Below are positions 34,509 through 46,613 of a DNA stretch of 64,000 bases, piece by piece. Origin of the DNA: Garcia nutans (Eukaryota > Streptophyta > Magnoliopsida > Malpighiales > Euphorbiaceae); the NCBI GenBank assembly GCA_947685225.1, contig CANTUV010000039.1, forward strand, positions 32,356,001-32,420,000, written 5' to 3'. Within the stretch, counting starts at the first letter, position 1. Every line of letters begins with the position of its first letter. The notes under the pieces were generated by a model that saw only the letters and a program-made list of their open reading frames with translations, had not been told where the DNA came from and made no database searches. Both the position numbers and the translations under genes were made by a program.

Positions 34509-37500
34509 TTAAGTCTGGAACAACTGGGGATACTGATTCCGCATCATTCGCTCACTCTCCCATGTTGCCTCTTTAGTAGCATGATTCTTTCAAAGAACTT
34601 TCACAAGTGGCACCTTCTTATTTCTCAATTCCTTCACTTCACGTGCCAACATAGCCACTGGTTCTTCATCATAAGTCAGATCTAGACTCACCTTAATAGA
34701 CTCTACTGATAAAATGTGAGTTGGGTCTGACCTGTACATCCGAAGCATAAAGACATGAAAGACATTGTGAATTCGATCTAATTCAGGTGGTAAAGCATAT
34801 CTATAGGCCACTGGTCCAACTTTCTCCAGTACCTCATAAAGTCCTATGAAACGAGGACTCAACTTTCCTTTGCGGCCAAATCTTAAAATTTTCTTCCAAT
34901 GAGACACTTTAAAAAATACTTTATCTCCTACACTGAAATCTATGTCTCTTCTTTTTAAATCTGAATATGATTTCTGTCAGTCTGAGGCTGCTTTTAGATA
35001 ATTTCTAATTACCTTTACTTTCTCTTCTATTTTCCTAATCAAATCAGGACCAATCAACTTACCTTCTCCAACCTCATCCCAACATAGAGGTGTCCTGCAT
35101 CTTCTACCATACAATGCCTCATAAGGTGCCATTCTAATATTGGACTGATGACTGTTGTTATAGGAAAACTCAATCAGTGGTAAGAATCTATCCCAACTCC
35201 CAGTGAAATTGATGATACAACTTCTCAACATGTCCTCTAAAATCTGTATCACTGTCTCTGACTGCCCATCTGTCTAAGGATGGAAAGCAGTGCTAAAATG
35301 CAACCGAGAACCCAAAGCATCCTGCAAACTCTTCCAAAATCTCGAAGTAAACCGGGGATCTATATCAGATACCAAAGAAATTGGAACTCCATGCAACCTC
35401 ACTATCTCACTGATATACAATTCAGCCAACTTCTCAAGAGAATAATCTATCCGAACTAGAAGAAAATGAGCTGTCTTCGTCATCCGATCAACAATCACCC
35501 AGATTGCATCATGCTTCTTCTGAGTCAAAGGCAAACCAATCACAAAATCCATCGTCACTCGCTCCCATTTCCACTCTGGCACTGATAATGGCTGAAGTAA
35601 TCCCGAATGAACTTGGTGTTCAGCCTTCACTCTCTGACAAGTGAGACATCTGGATACAAACTCCGCTATGTCCCTCTTCATACCTGACCACCAATAATAT
35701 TGTTTCAAATCTTGATACATCTTGGTACTCCCAGGGTGCATAGTATAAGCTGAATGATGTGCTTCCTCCAAAATTACCTTTTTTAGTCTTGCATCATCAG
35801 GAACACACAACCTATCTCTGTACCACAAACTACCATCACTTCTCACATGAAAGTCTTGACTCTCCCCCTTATGGCAATTCAATACAGCTTTCTAGATTTT
35901 CTAATCTGCCAACTGAGTCTCTCTAATCTGATCCAATAACACTAGCCTCACAAGCAACTGGGCCATCAATGCACCATCATCACAAGACTCAAATCTAGCA
36001 TGCAATGCTCTCAACTCAACATGCAACATGAGCGAATAAGCAGTCAAACCTGCCAAAGACTTCCGACTCAAGTCATCAGCAACAACATTTGCCTTGCCAG
36101 GATGATAATCAATTAAATAGTCATAGTCTTTAATCAATTCTAACCATCGTCTCTACCGAAGATTCAACTCTCTCTAAACACCTAGATATTTTAAACTCTT
36201 GTGATCAGTATAAATGAAACACTTCTCTCCATACAAGTAATGTCGCCAAATCTTCAAAGAAAAAACTATAGCTGCTAAATCCAAATCATGAGTCGGGTAA
36301 TTTAGCTCATGCGACTTCAACTGTCGAGAGGCATAAGCAATGACTCTACCCTCCTGCATCAAAACACAACCTAAACCACTATGTAAAGCATCACTATATA
36401 TCACATATGGTTTACCTTCCATAGGCAGGGTAAGGATAGGAGCCTAAGTCAACATCTCCTTCAGCTGCTCAAAGCTCGCCTGACACCGATCTTTCCACAC
36501 GAATCTAACTCCTTTCTGAAGTAATATGGTGATTGGAGTAGCTATCATAGAAAAACCTTTTACAAACCGTCGATAATAGTCTGCCAAACCTAGAAAACTT
36601 CTAACCTCTGTCATAGTCTTCGGTGGGCTCCAATTCAAAATAGTCTCAGCTTTACTCGGATCAACTCTAATATCCTGTGCTGAAACCACATGACCGAGAA
36701 AAGTTACTTGATCAAGCCAAAACTCACATTTAGATAGCTTAGCATACAACTGCTTCTCTCTTAAAGTCTGCAATACAATCCGCAAATGCTTATCATGATC
36801 CTCCTCATTACGTGAATACACCAAAATATCATCAATAAAAACCACCACAAATTGATCTAGATAGGGTCTGAATGCCCTATTCATCAAATCCATAAATACT
36901 ACTGGTGCATTTGTCAACCCAAAAGGCATCACCAAGAACTCATAATGCCCATACCTTATGCGAAAAGTTATCTTGGGTACATCTTCATCTCTGACTCTCA
37001 ACTGATGGTACCCTGATCTCAGATAAATCTTAGAAAATACTGCTGCTCCTTTCAACTGATCAAAGAGATCATCTATCCGAGGTAATGGATATTTGTTCTT
37101 AATGGTCACCTTATTCAACTGCCGGTAATCAATGCACAATCTTAAGGTACCATCCTTCTTCTTCACAAACAAAACGGGCGCTCCCCACGGAGACACACTG
37201 GGGCGAACAAACCCTTTATCCAACAATTCTTGCAACTGCACCTTTAACTCTCTCAACTCAGCAGGTGCCACACGATAAGGAGTAATAGAGATGGGAGTGG
37301 TACTAGGCAACAAATCGATACCAAACTCCACTTCTCTCTTAGGGGGTAACCCTGGCAACTCCTCAGGAAAAATATCTGGAAACTCAGTAACTATGGGTTT
37401 ACTGTCAAGCTGGGAACCCACTACTCTGGTATCTACAACATGAGCAAGATAAGCCTCACATCCTTTCTGAATCATCCTCCTAGCTGTAACAACTAAAACA

Positions 37501-38467
37501 AACATGGATGAAAGATGTCTCTGCTCACTAGATTCCATCACATTCCTACCATCACAGGTTCTCAGGGTAACACACTTTTTTTGACAGTCTACCACAACCC
37601 CATGCTTGAATAACCTACCAGAATGCCTCTGGCTCCTACTGAACCTCAAAAAATATCCTCCTCAGCCTCTCTTCACAAATGAAGACCCTGCCTCAAACTG
37701 GGGTCTCCTAGCTCTGGTCTCCTCATCTCTAGCAGCTGCTGCAAGACCTTGTGCTCTCTCAACACTCCTGGCAACTGCAACCAACTGGGAAAAATCCTGA
37801 CACCGGGAGCCTGCGATAATGCACATGATAGAGGGTCTCAACCCCTCTCATCAGAAATAATTCCGCCAGCATACTGATTCAACCGGGTAAACTCTATCTC
37901 ATACTCCAACACAGTCCTGCTATCATGCTTCAAACTCAAAAACTCTATCTTCTTTGCATCTTTATACTCCCTCGGAGTATATTTCTGCTCGAACTCTCAC
38001 AGAAAATCATCGTAGGTCAAGATTGGTGGATCATCCAGGGCATGTGGAACCGTCTTCCACCAGTTATATGCATCCCTCTGCAAAAGAGATGTAGCATAAA
38101 CAAACTTTTCTTCTGGAGTAGCCTGCAGCTGAATGAACACCCTCTGGACTTTATCTAGCCACTGCTCAGCTACAGTAGGGTCTATAGTACTAATAAAGTC
38201 TTCAACTCCAAACTTTCTCAACTGATCATATTGCCTCATCAGTAATTGCAGCTGCGGCTGTGGTGGTAGTGGCTGCTGAACTGGAGCATGCCTTAACAGC
38301 TCCACTATATGTCGTACCCAGCCCAACGGAATCTCGTCAACTGTTGGTCTCTCTGGCATAGGAGCAGGTGCCCCACCAGCTATCTCAACTCTAGCTCCAC
38401 CTCTACCCTCAACAAGAGCCACACTCTCTGCACTACCCTCAGCAGACTGACGTGTCTGAGATGTCAT
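34509..38467 (-). pseudogene. Broken Gag-Pol of chromovirus D, lacking zinc knuckle and protease
   Basis: Starts at ATG (38467) with a gag like that of G, ends after the chromodomain at TAA (34509-34511). In-frame pieces: gag 38467-37997; RT 37649-36444 with FIDDIL intact; RNase H 36422-36174; integrase zinc and core 35882-35274; integrase end 35252-34977; GPY/chromodomain 34907-34590. At least five stops are CAG to TAG relative to G or C, others are CGA to TGA and TGG to TGA. Near 37598-37625 gag sequence (SRSQRHSGR) joins directly to post-protease sequence (HGVVVDCQKK): compared with G, 675 bp are missing in frame. Confidence 0.9.
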
Positions 38468-38510
38468 AACTACCTATATCTGTAAACACAACAAAAATTG
38501 CCACATCAGA

Positions 38511-41441
38511 TGTAACATCCTAAAATTTTTGAAAATTTTTAATTTTTGAAAAATTTGGTAAAATAAATTATAATTTAAAAAGGATAAATTAAATTAATGG
38601 TTATAAAAAATGAAGGAATTTTAAATGAAAAAGTGAAATATATATGTGATATATATGCAAAATATACATAACATATAAAGTCCATACTTTTAAAAGAAAA
38701 GTCAAAGTCCAATGGCAATTTTGTAAATAAATTTTTAAAAATTTAAAATTAATAAAATAATTCAAAAATAAATTATTTTTGAATGGAAGAGGGAAATTAG
38801 GACTTTTAATTTATTAAATAAATAAATAAATAAATAATTATTAAATTATTTTAATATATATGGTTAAAAATAAAGATGAAAAGAAAAAGAAAATTTAAAA
38901 GTTGTCTTCATCTTCCTCTTCTTCTCACAAAGGCCGAACCTCCATTGAAGAGAAGCCAAGGATTTTACTTCTTTCATACTCCATAAATTGAAGGATTTCA
39001 AGTATTCAAAGTGGATTTTTGGTGATTTCCATCAAATTTAGTAAGTTTCCAACTCTTTTCTTTGAATTCCATGGAAGTTTGATTTATGTCAGAATTTAGA
39101 TTTTTAAGTAGTATGTTATAATTGTTGGAATTGGTGTGTATGATGTTATTTTGGATAGTTAACAATGATTTTAAGGTTAGATTGAAGAGATGATGAAGTT
39201 TGGATAAAGAATGGTGAAGAGAGAGAATTTAGGGTTATGGATTTTTGGAGTTTTGAAAACATGAGCTTTAATTGTGCAAATTGATTCCAAATGAGTTGTT
39301 TTGATTCATAAACAAGTATTTTGAAGTCAAATATTTGATTTGGTTGTGTTTGGTTGGAGTTTGAGAACGGAAGTGGAGATTTAGGGTTTTGGAAAAGTGA
39401 TTTTCCAAAGTTGTTGAATTGTGTGATTTTATTTGTTTAAGCATGCTATTTAGTGTTAAAAGTGATGAAAATAAACTTGAAATGAGTAATGGATTGTGTT
39501 GGAATGGAAAACCTTCAATGGGGGAAGGTTATGCCATTTTTGAGATTTTGTGTATAAGAGTGTATTTTTATAAGGTAAATGATTTAAATGTATTAAAATA
39601 TGTTTTTAATAATATAAATAAACTTAAAACACTAATTTAATTGTAGTAGAATGTAATTCTAATGTTAAAGTAAGGAAAGGCTAAATTTTTGGAAATTTGT
39701 AGGAGTGATGTTTAATTACAGTTAAATATTGGAAATGTCATGAAATGTGATACTAAATGATTATTTGATATCACATTTGGTTTAGGCATTAAGGGAGGTT
39801 GATTTGCTTCATCCAAGTGGTGAATGGCAAGTTGGAAAGATAGGATTAGAGGTTGTTTTAAGCTTGCTTTGGGTTGCTAATAGAGGTATGTACAAACTTT
39901 GAATATAATGTTTATATTTGCATGACATTTGGACTTAACACATTTTGGTTGGAAAAATGTGTTAAGCTACTTGGTTCATTGATTGTGTATGAATAATGTG
40001 CTATGACATTTGTAATGTCATATATGTGTTAAATGCATTGTAAAAAGCCATTGATAATTGCTAAATTGTGTAAATTGTGAAATATGTATATTATGTGAAA
40101 ATACCTAAAGTAATTGGAAGTGAATGCAAAAATGAGATATGTGCTATAATGAAATGAATTGATATTGATAAAAATGAGAAAAGTGAGAAAAATGAGAAAG
40201 ATGTGAAAAGTGAGAAAAAAAAATGTGAAAATAAGGCAATGTGCCTAGATTGAATATGTGAAAATGAGAAAGAGATTAATAATGAGAAAAATTAATAAAT
40301 TGTGTGTCTAGTATGTTATTCAATTTTTAGAGTTCTGGGTTCGGCGGCATGCCTATGATTGCCTACGGGCTAAAAGCTGGGCTGGTAAAAAGACCGGGTC
40401 GTAAGCCAGGTCCAGCTGATAAATATGATGTTTTTCGGGGTGAAAAGATTGGGTCGTAAGCCTCAAAAATAAATCCTTGAAGCTAGACTGAGTGAAAAGA
40501 CTGGGTCATAAGCTCAGATCTAGTTGGATTATCCATGGATATATTACCTACGAGGCTAGACACATGGTGTCATTATGGACCAAAACAGTAACTCTGAAAT
40601 TTGAATAGCATATTAGATCCTTTTGGGCCCATGCTTGTCTTTGCTTTAATGTGAATTATGAATTGTAATACAATTGAGCAATATAATGAGATATAATGTT
40701 ATGAGTTGTGATATATATATATATATATGTTGTGCATTGACATTACATTTAAACTATATTGTTATCAAAGTTTATACCACTAAGCTTCAGCTTAGCGCGA
40801 TTGTTTCCATCGCGCAGGTGACATGGTAGACTCAGTTGAGCCAAAGAGTTCTTCTAGACTAGGTCGGGTCTAGACTTGTAGTTGAGCTTGTTGAGTTGTT
40901 ATCGATATAAAAAATACTATTAGCAGCATGTATATATTTTTATGTTATTGTAAATTTTGAGTATTATGCATAATATATTATGTTTTGGATTTTATGATTT
41001 GTATATTATAAAGAATGTTTGGGTCAATATATTTGAAATGGGAGAGTAAATGTGTTTTAAATTATATATATCTATATAGATAAATGTTTAAGAAACTTGG
41101 TGAAATTGAGGAGTATGGTTGAGATGGTGAATTGAAATTATTTGAGAGTGTTTTCTTTTTGCAGGTTGTGTTTTGCTAAATTTTAGGATGTCCAAATTAC
41201 AGATAAAACTCTGGTAAATTTTTTTCAGATATTTTCATATATAATATTTTTTTTGGGTTCCTATAACAAGTAAAGAATGTTTATATGTTATTTAATTTTA
41301 TATATTTAGAATTTGAAATTTTAAATTGAAAATGTGAATTTTTTTTATTAAACCGGTCTATGACATTTTTATACCGTATATGCATATTTTACATATGCTG
41401 AAAATATGTATTGTACATATATAGGGCATAAAAGTGTTACA
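38511..41441 (+). repeat. 5' LTR of element C
   Basis: 2931 bp, TGTAACATCC...GTGTTACA. Contains three GTGAAAAGACTGGGTCGTAAGC-like units (40385-40525) inside the conserved inverted repeat (40307-40337 with 40586-40617) and the three hairpins at 40782-40874. Confidence 0.92.
40782..40874 (+). other. Three-hairpin block in C LTR
   Basis: AAGCT/AGCTT (40782-40786, 40789-40793), GCGCGAT/ATCGCGC (40795-40801, 40809-40815), TCTAGAC/GTCTAGA (40853-40859, 40868-40874). Each stem differs from its counterpart in G by a change on both sides that preserves pairing. Confidence 0.65.
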
Positions 41442-41448
41442 TTTGTTT

Positions 41449-41461
41449 TGGTATCAGAGTC
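41449..41461 (+). other. Primer binding site of element C
   Basis: TGGTATCAGAGTC, initiator tRNA-Met type, eight bases after the LTR. Confidence 0.88.
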
Positions 41462-41597
41462 TAGGTTTAAGGTTCTCAACCTAGGTGGGATGATAGAGAG
41501 AGAAAATGGGGGATTTGAAAATAGTTTTTCATTGTAATACATGCATTGACACTGGCAGTTTCTGATCTCTGATATAGTATTTTCTGCTGAGGTAGTT

Positions 41598-44500
41598 ATG
41601 GCATCTCGGCCGCATCAAGCTGCTGAGGGTAGTACAGAGAGTGTGGCTCCAGATGAGGATAAAGATAGAGCTAGAGTTGTGTCTGTTGGTGAGGCGTCTA
41701 TTTCTGTGCCTGTGAGACCAACAGCTGATGAGATTTCGCCTGGCTGGGTATGACATATGGTAGAGTTATTGAGGCAGGCTCCAGTTCCGCAGCAGCCACA
41801 GCCACAGCCGCAGCTGCAGTTGCCGGTGAGGCAGTATGATAAACTGAGAAAGTATGGAGCTGAGGACTTTGTTGGTTCTACAGACCCTGCTGTAGCAGAG
41901 CAATGGCTAGATAGGGTTCAGAGGGTATTCATTCAGTTACAGGCTAGTCCGAAAGAAAAGTTTGATTATGCCAGATCTTTTCTGCAGAGAGATGCATATG
42001 ATTGGTAGAAGAAGGTTCCACATGCTCTGGATGATCCACCAGTCTTGACCTATGATGATTTTCTGTGGGAATTTGAGTAGAAGTATACTCTGAGAGAGCA
42101 TAAAGATGCAAAGAAGATGGAGTTCCTGAGTCTGAGACAAGATACCAGGACAGTGACCGAGTATGAGATTGAGTTTATTCGGTTGAGTCACTATGCTGGT
42201 GGGATCATTTCTGACGAGTTTGACAGGAGCACGAGGTTTGAGGAGGGATTGAGACCCTCTATCACGTGTATCATAGCAGGCTCTCGGTATCAAGATTTTT
42301 TTCAGTTAGTTGCAGCTGCCAAGAGTGTAGAGAGAGCACAGGGTATTGCAGCAGCTGCCAGGGTTGAAGAGACCGGATCTAGGAGACCCTAGAGTGAGAC
42401 AGGGTCTTCATCAGTGAAGAGAGGCCGAGGGGGATATTTTCAGAGGCTTAGTATGAGTCAGGGGTAGTTTGGCAGGTCAGTACAACAACAGACATAGAGA
42501 CAGAGACCTGCAGTTTCAGTGGCCAGTGCTCCGACCCCAGTGGCTCAGAGACCTGCTCCACCTACTTATGTTCATTGTGGTAAAGCACACGGAGGTGTCT
42601 GCCGGTGGAGAGGTGCTTCGGGAGTGTGTTTTAGATGTGGATTGTCATACCATTTTATCAGATATTGTCCCGAGCCACCAAAGGTTAGATAGGAAGATAT
42701 TGCAGCTTCTCGACCCAGTGTCAGAGGGGGCCGTGGTGGCAGAGGTTTTGGTAGAGGTGGTCAATCTGGGTCTAGTCTGAGAGAAAGTTCTACAACTGAA
42801 GGTAGTAGACCAGATGAGACAGGACCATCACACCGGTTTATGAGATGCAGAGGCATCTAGATGCTTCTGCTGTTATTGCTGGTACTTCAGTTCTTTCATT
42901 ATTAGACCCTCGGTCAACTCATTCTTACATCAGTGCATCCATCTTGCCTGTGAGTGATTTGCATTCTGAGTGCTTAGGATTTGATGTTTTGGTCACAAAT
43001 CCTTTAGGGCATAGTGTTGTGGAGAGTAGGGTACACCGAGATAGTCCAGTTATTGTGCAGGATGAGGAGTTTCTTAGTGACCTGATTGATATGCCTTTCA
43101 GGGAGTATGATCTAATTTTAGGCATGGATTGGTTATCCAAGCATGGAGCTGTGGTAGACTGTCAGAATAAATGTGTTACTTTGAGAACACGTGATGGTAG
43201 GGATGTTATAGTATCTAGTGGGCAGAGGTATCTTTCATCCATGTTTGTTTCAGCTGTTTTAGCTGGGAGGATGATTCAGAAGGGATGTGAGACTTATCTT
43301 GCTTATGTTGTAGATACTAGAGTAGTGGGGTCCTTGCTTGACAGTATACCCACAGTTGCCGAGTTTTCAGATATTTTCCCTGATGAATTGCCAGGGGTAC
43401 CTCCTGAGAGAGAAGTGGAGTTTGGTATCGATTTGTTGCCTGGTACCACTCCTATCTCTATTACCCCTTATCGGATGGCACCTGCTGAGTTGAGAGAATT
43501 GAAGGTGCAGTTGCAGGAATTATTGAAAAAAGGGTTTGTCCGCCCTAGTGTGTCCTTGTGGGGAGCGCCTGTGTTGTTTGTAAAGAAGAAAGATGACACC
43601 ATGAGATTGTGTATTGATTACCGCCAGTTGAATAAGGTGACCATCAAGAACAAATATCTTTTGCCTCAGATAGATGATCTCTTTGATCAGTTGAAGGGAG
43701 CAGCAGTATTCTCTAAGATCGATATGAGATCAGGGTACCATCAGTTGAGAGTCAGAGATGTAGATGTACCCAAGATAACTTTTCGCAAGAGGTATGGGCA
43801 TAATGAGTTTCTGGTGATGCCCTTTGGGTTGACGAATACACCAGCAGCATTTATGGATTTGATGAACAAGGTGTTCAGACCATATTTAGATCAATTGTGG
43901 TGGTCTTCATTGATGACATCTTGGTGTATTCGCGTAATGAGGAGAATCATGATAGGCATTTGCGGATTGTATTGCAGACTCTGAGAGAGAAGTAGTTGTA
44001 TGCTAAGCTATCTAAGTGTGAGTTCTGGCTCAATCAGGTAGCTTTTCTCGGTCATATGGTTTCAGTAGAGGGTATTAGAGTTGATCTGAGTAAAGTTGAG
44101 GCTATCTTGAATTGGAGTCCACCGAAGACTGTGATAGAGGTTAGAAGTTTTCTGGGATTGACAGGCTATTATCGTCGATTTGTGAAGGGTTTTTCTATAA
44201 TAGCTACACCACTCACTAGATTACTTCAGAAAGGAGTTAGATTTGTGTGGACAGATAGGTGTCAGGTGAGTTTTGAGTAGCTGAGGGAGATGTTAACTCA
44301 GGCTCCTGTCCTTACCCTGCCTGTGGAAGGTAAACCATATGTGATATACAGTGATGCTTCACATAGTGGTTTAGGTTGTGTTCTGATGCAAGAGGGTAGA
44401 GTCATTACTTATGCCTCTCAATAGTTGAAACTGCATGAGCTGAATTATCTGACACATAATTTAGAATTAGTAGCAATAGTTTTTGCCTTGAAGATTTGGC

Positions 44501-46230
44501 GGCATTACTTGTATGGGAAAAAGTGTTTCATTTATAAGGATCACAAGAGTTTGAAATAACTGGGTGTTCAGAGAAAGCTGAATATTTAGCAGAGACGGTG
44601 GTTAGAATTGATTAAAGACTATGACTGTTTGATTGATTATCATCCTGGTAAGGTAAATGTTGTTGCTGATGCCTTGAGTCGAAAGTCTTTGGTAGGTTTG
44701 ACTGCTTATTCACTCTCGTTTCTTGTTGAGTTGAGAGCGTTGCTTGTTAGATTTGAGTCTTCTGATGATGGTGCTTTGACGGCTCAGTTACAGTTGAGGC
44801 CAGTATTGTTGGATCATATTAGGAAGGCTCAGTTGGTAGATGAGAAAATTTAGAAAATTGTGTTGGTTTTTCAGAAGGGGGAGAGTCGAGACTTTTATGT
44901 GAGGGATGATGGCAGTCTATGGTATAGAGATAGACTGTGTATTCCTGATGATGCAAAATTGAAAAGGATGATATTAGAGGAAGCACATCAGTTACTTTTT
45001 GCTATGCACCCTGGGAGTACCAAGATGTATTAGGACTTGAAGTGACATTATTGGTGGTATGGTATGAAGAGGAAAATAGTAAAGTTTGTATCCAGATGTC
45101 TCACTTGCCAGAAAGTGAAGGCTGAGCACCAAGTTCCTTCAGGGTTGCTCCAACCTTTATCAGTGCCAGAGTGGAAATGGGAGCGAGTGACAATGGATTT
45201 TGTGACTAGACTGCCTTTGACTTAGAAAAAGCATGATGCAATCTGGTGATAGTTGATTGAATGATGAAGACAACTCATTTTCTTCCAGTTCAGATGGATT
45301 ATTCTCTTGAGAGGTTGGCTGAGCTGTATATCAATGAGATAGTCAGGTTGCATGGAGTCCCAGTTTCTTTGGTGTCGGATCGTGATCCCCGGTTTACTTC
45401 GAGGTTTTGGAAGAGTTTGCATGATGCTTTGGGTTCTCGATTGCATTTTAGTACTGCTTTCTATCCTTAGACAGATGGGCAGTTGGAGAGAGTGATACAG
45501 ATTCTGGAGGATATGTTGAGGAGCTATATCATTGATTTTACCGGGAATTGGGACAGATTTTTGCCATTAATTGAGTTTGCCTATAACAATAGTCATCATT
45601 TCAGTATTGGGATGGCTCCTTACGAGGCTTTATATGGCAGGAGATGCAGGACACCTTTGTGTTGGGATGAGGTTGGAGAAGGTAAACTGGTTGGTCCCGA
45701 TTTGATTAAGAAAACAAAGGAGAAAGTGAAGGTGATTCGGGGTCGTTTAAAAGTAGCTTCAGACCGACAGAAATCCTATTCAAATTTAAAGAGACATTGA
45801 GTTCAGTGTGGGAGATAAAGTGTTTCTGAAGGTGTCTCCATGGAAGAAGATTTTGACATTTGGCCGTAAAGGAAAGTTGAGTCCTCGTTTCATAGGACCT
45901 TATGAGGTGTTGGAGAGAGTTGGTCCACTGGCTTATAGACTAGCTTTGCCGCCTGAGTTGGATCGAATACATAATATTTTTCATGTCTCGATGCTTCAAA
46001 GATATAGGTCTGAACCATCTTATATCTTGTCAGTGGAGTCCATTGAGGTGAGTCCAGATCTGACTTACGAGGAAGAATCAATGGCGATTTTGGCACGAGA
46101 GGTTAAAGAATTGAGGAATAAGAGGGTGCCACTTGTGAAAGTCCTTTGGAGGAATCATGCCACCGAGGAGGCGACATGGGAGAGTGAGCAGGCGATGCAG
46201 AGTCAGTTTTTTCAATTGTTCCAGACTTGA
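41598..46230 (+). pseudogene. Broken Gag-Pol of chromovirus C
   Basis: ATG at 41598 to TGA at 46228-46230; 4633 bp, not a multiple of three. The order of domains follows G: gag, knuckle region (frame-shifted), protease with DPRST in place of DPGST, RT, RNase H, integrase, GPY/F and chromodomain (last open piece 45808-46230). At least seven stops arise from CAG to TAG (near 43994, 44278, 44423, 44852, 45030, 45225, 45467); others from TGG to TAG (42007) and CG-containing codons to TGA. A one-base loss near 43893-43895 shifts the frame just before the FIDDIL box. No functional product is expected. Confidence 0.93.
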
Positions 46231-46262
46231 GAACAGGTAATTTCAAGGACGAAATTAGTTTT

Positions 46263-46275
46263 AGGGGGAGAGAAT
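46263..46275 (+). other. Polypurine tract of element C
   Basis: AGGGGGAGAGAAT directly before the 3' LTR at 46276. Confidence 0.85.
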
Positions 46276-46582
46276 TGTAACATCTTAAATTTTTTGAAAA
46301 TTTCTAATTTTTGAAAAATTTGGTAAAATAAATTATAACTTAAAAGGATAAATTAAATTAATGGTTTTAAATGAAAAATGAAGGAATTTGAAATTAAAAA
46401 GTGGAATATATATGTGATATATATACAAAATATATATAACATATAAAAGTCAACACTTTTTAAAAGAAAAATCAAAGTCCAATGATATTTTTGTAAATAA
46501 ATTTTTAGAAATTTAAAATTAATAAAATAATTCAAAAATAAATTATTTTTGAATGGAAGAGGAAAATTAGGACTTTAATTTA

Positions 46583-46613
<31 letters not shown>

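Larger units (their letters stand above)
31920..38510 (-). mobile_element. Element D: minus-strand chromovirus, interrupted by C
   Basis: Its 3' LTR lies on the left (31920-34462), then purine tract and a broken Gag-Pol read right to left from 38467 to 34509. The untranslated leader is cut at 38510 exactly where the 5' LTR of C starts, so the PBS and 5' LTR of D should lie right of the window. Relationship to C and G is clear along the whole pol; D and C are closer to each other. Confidence 0.88.
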
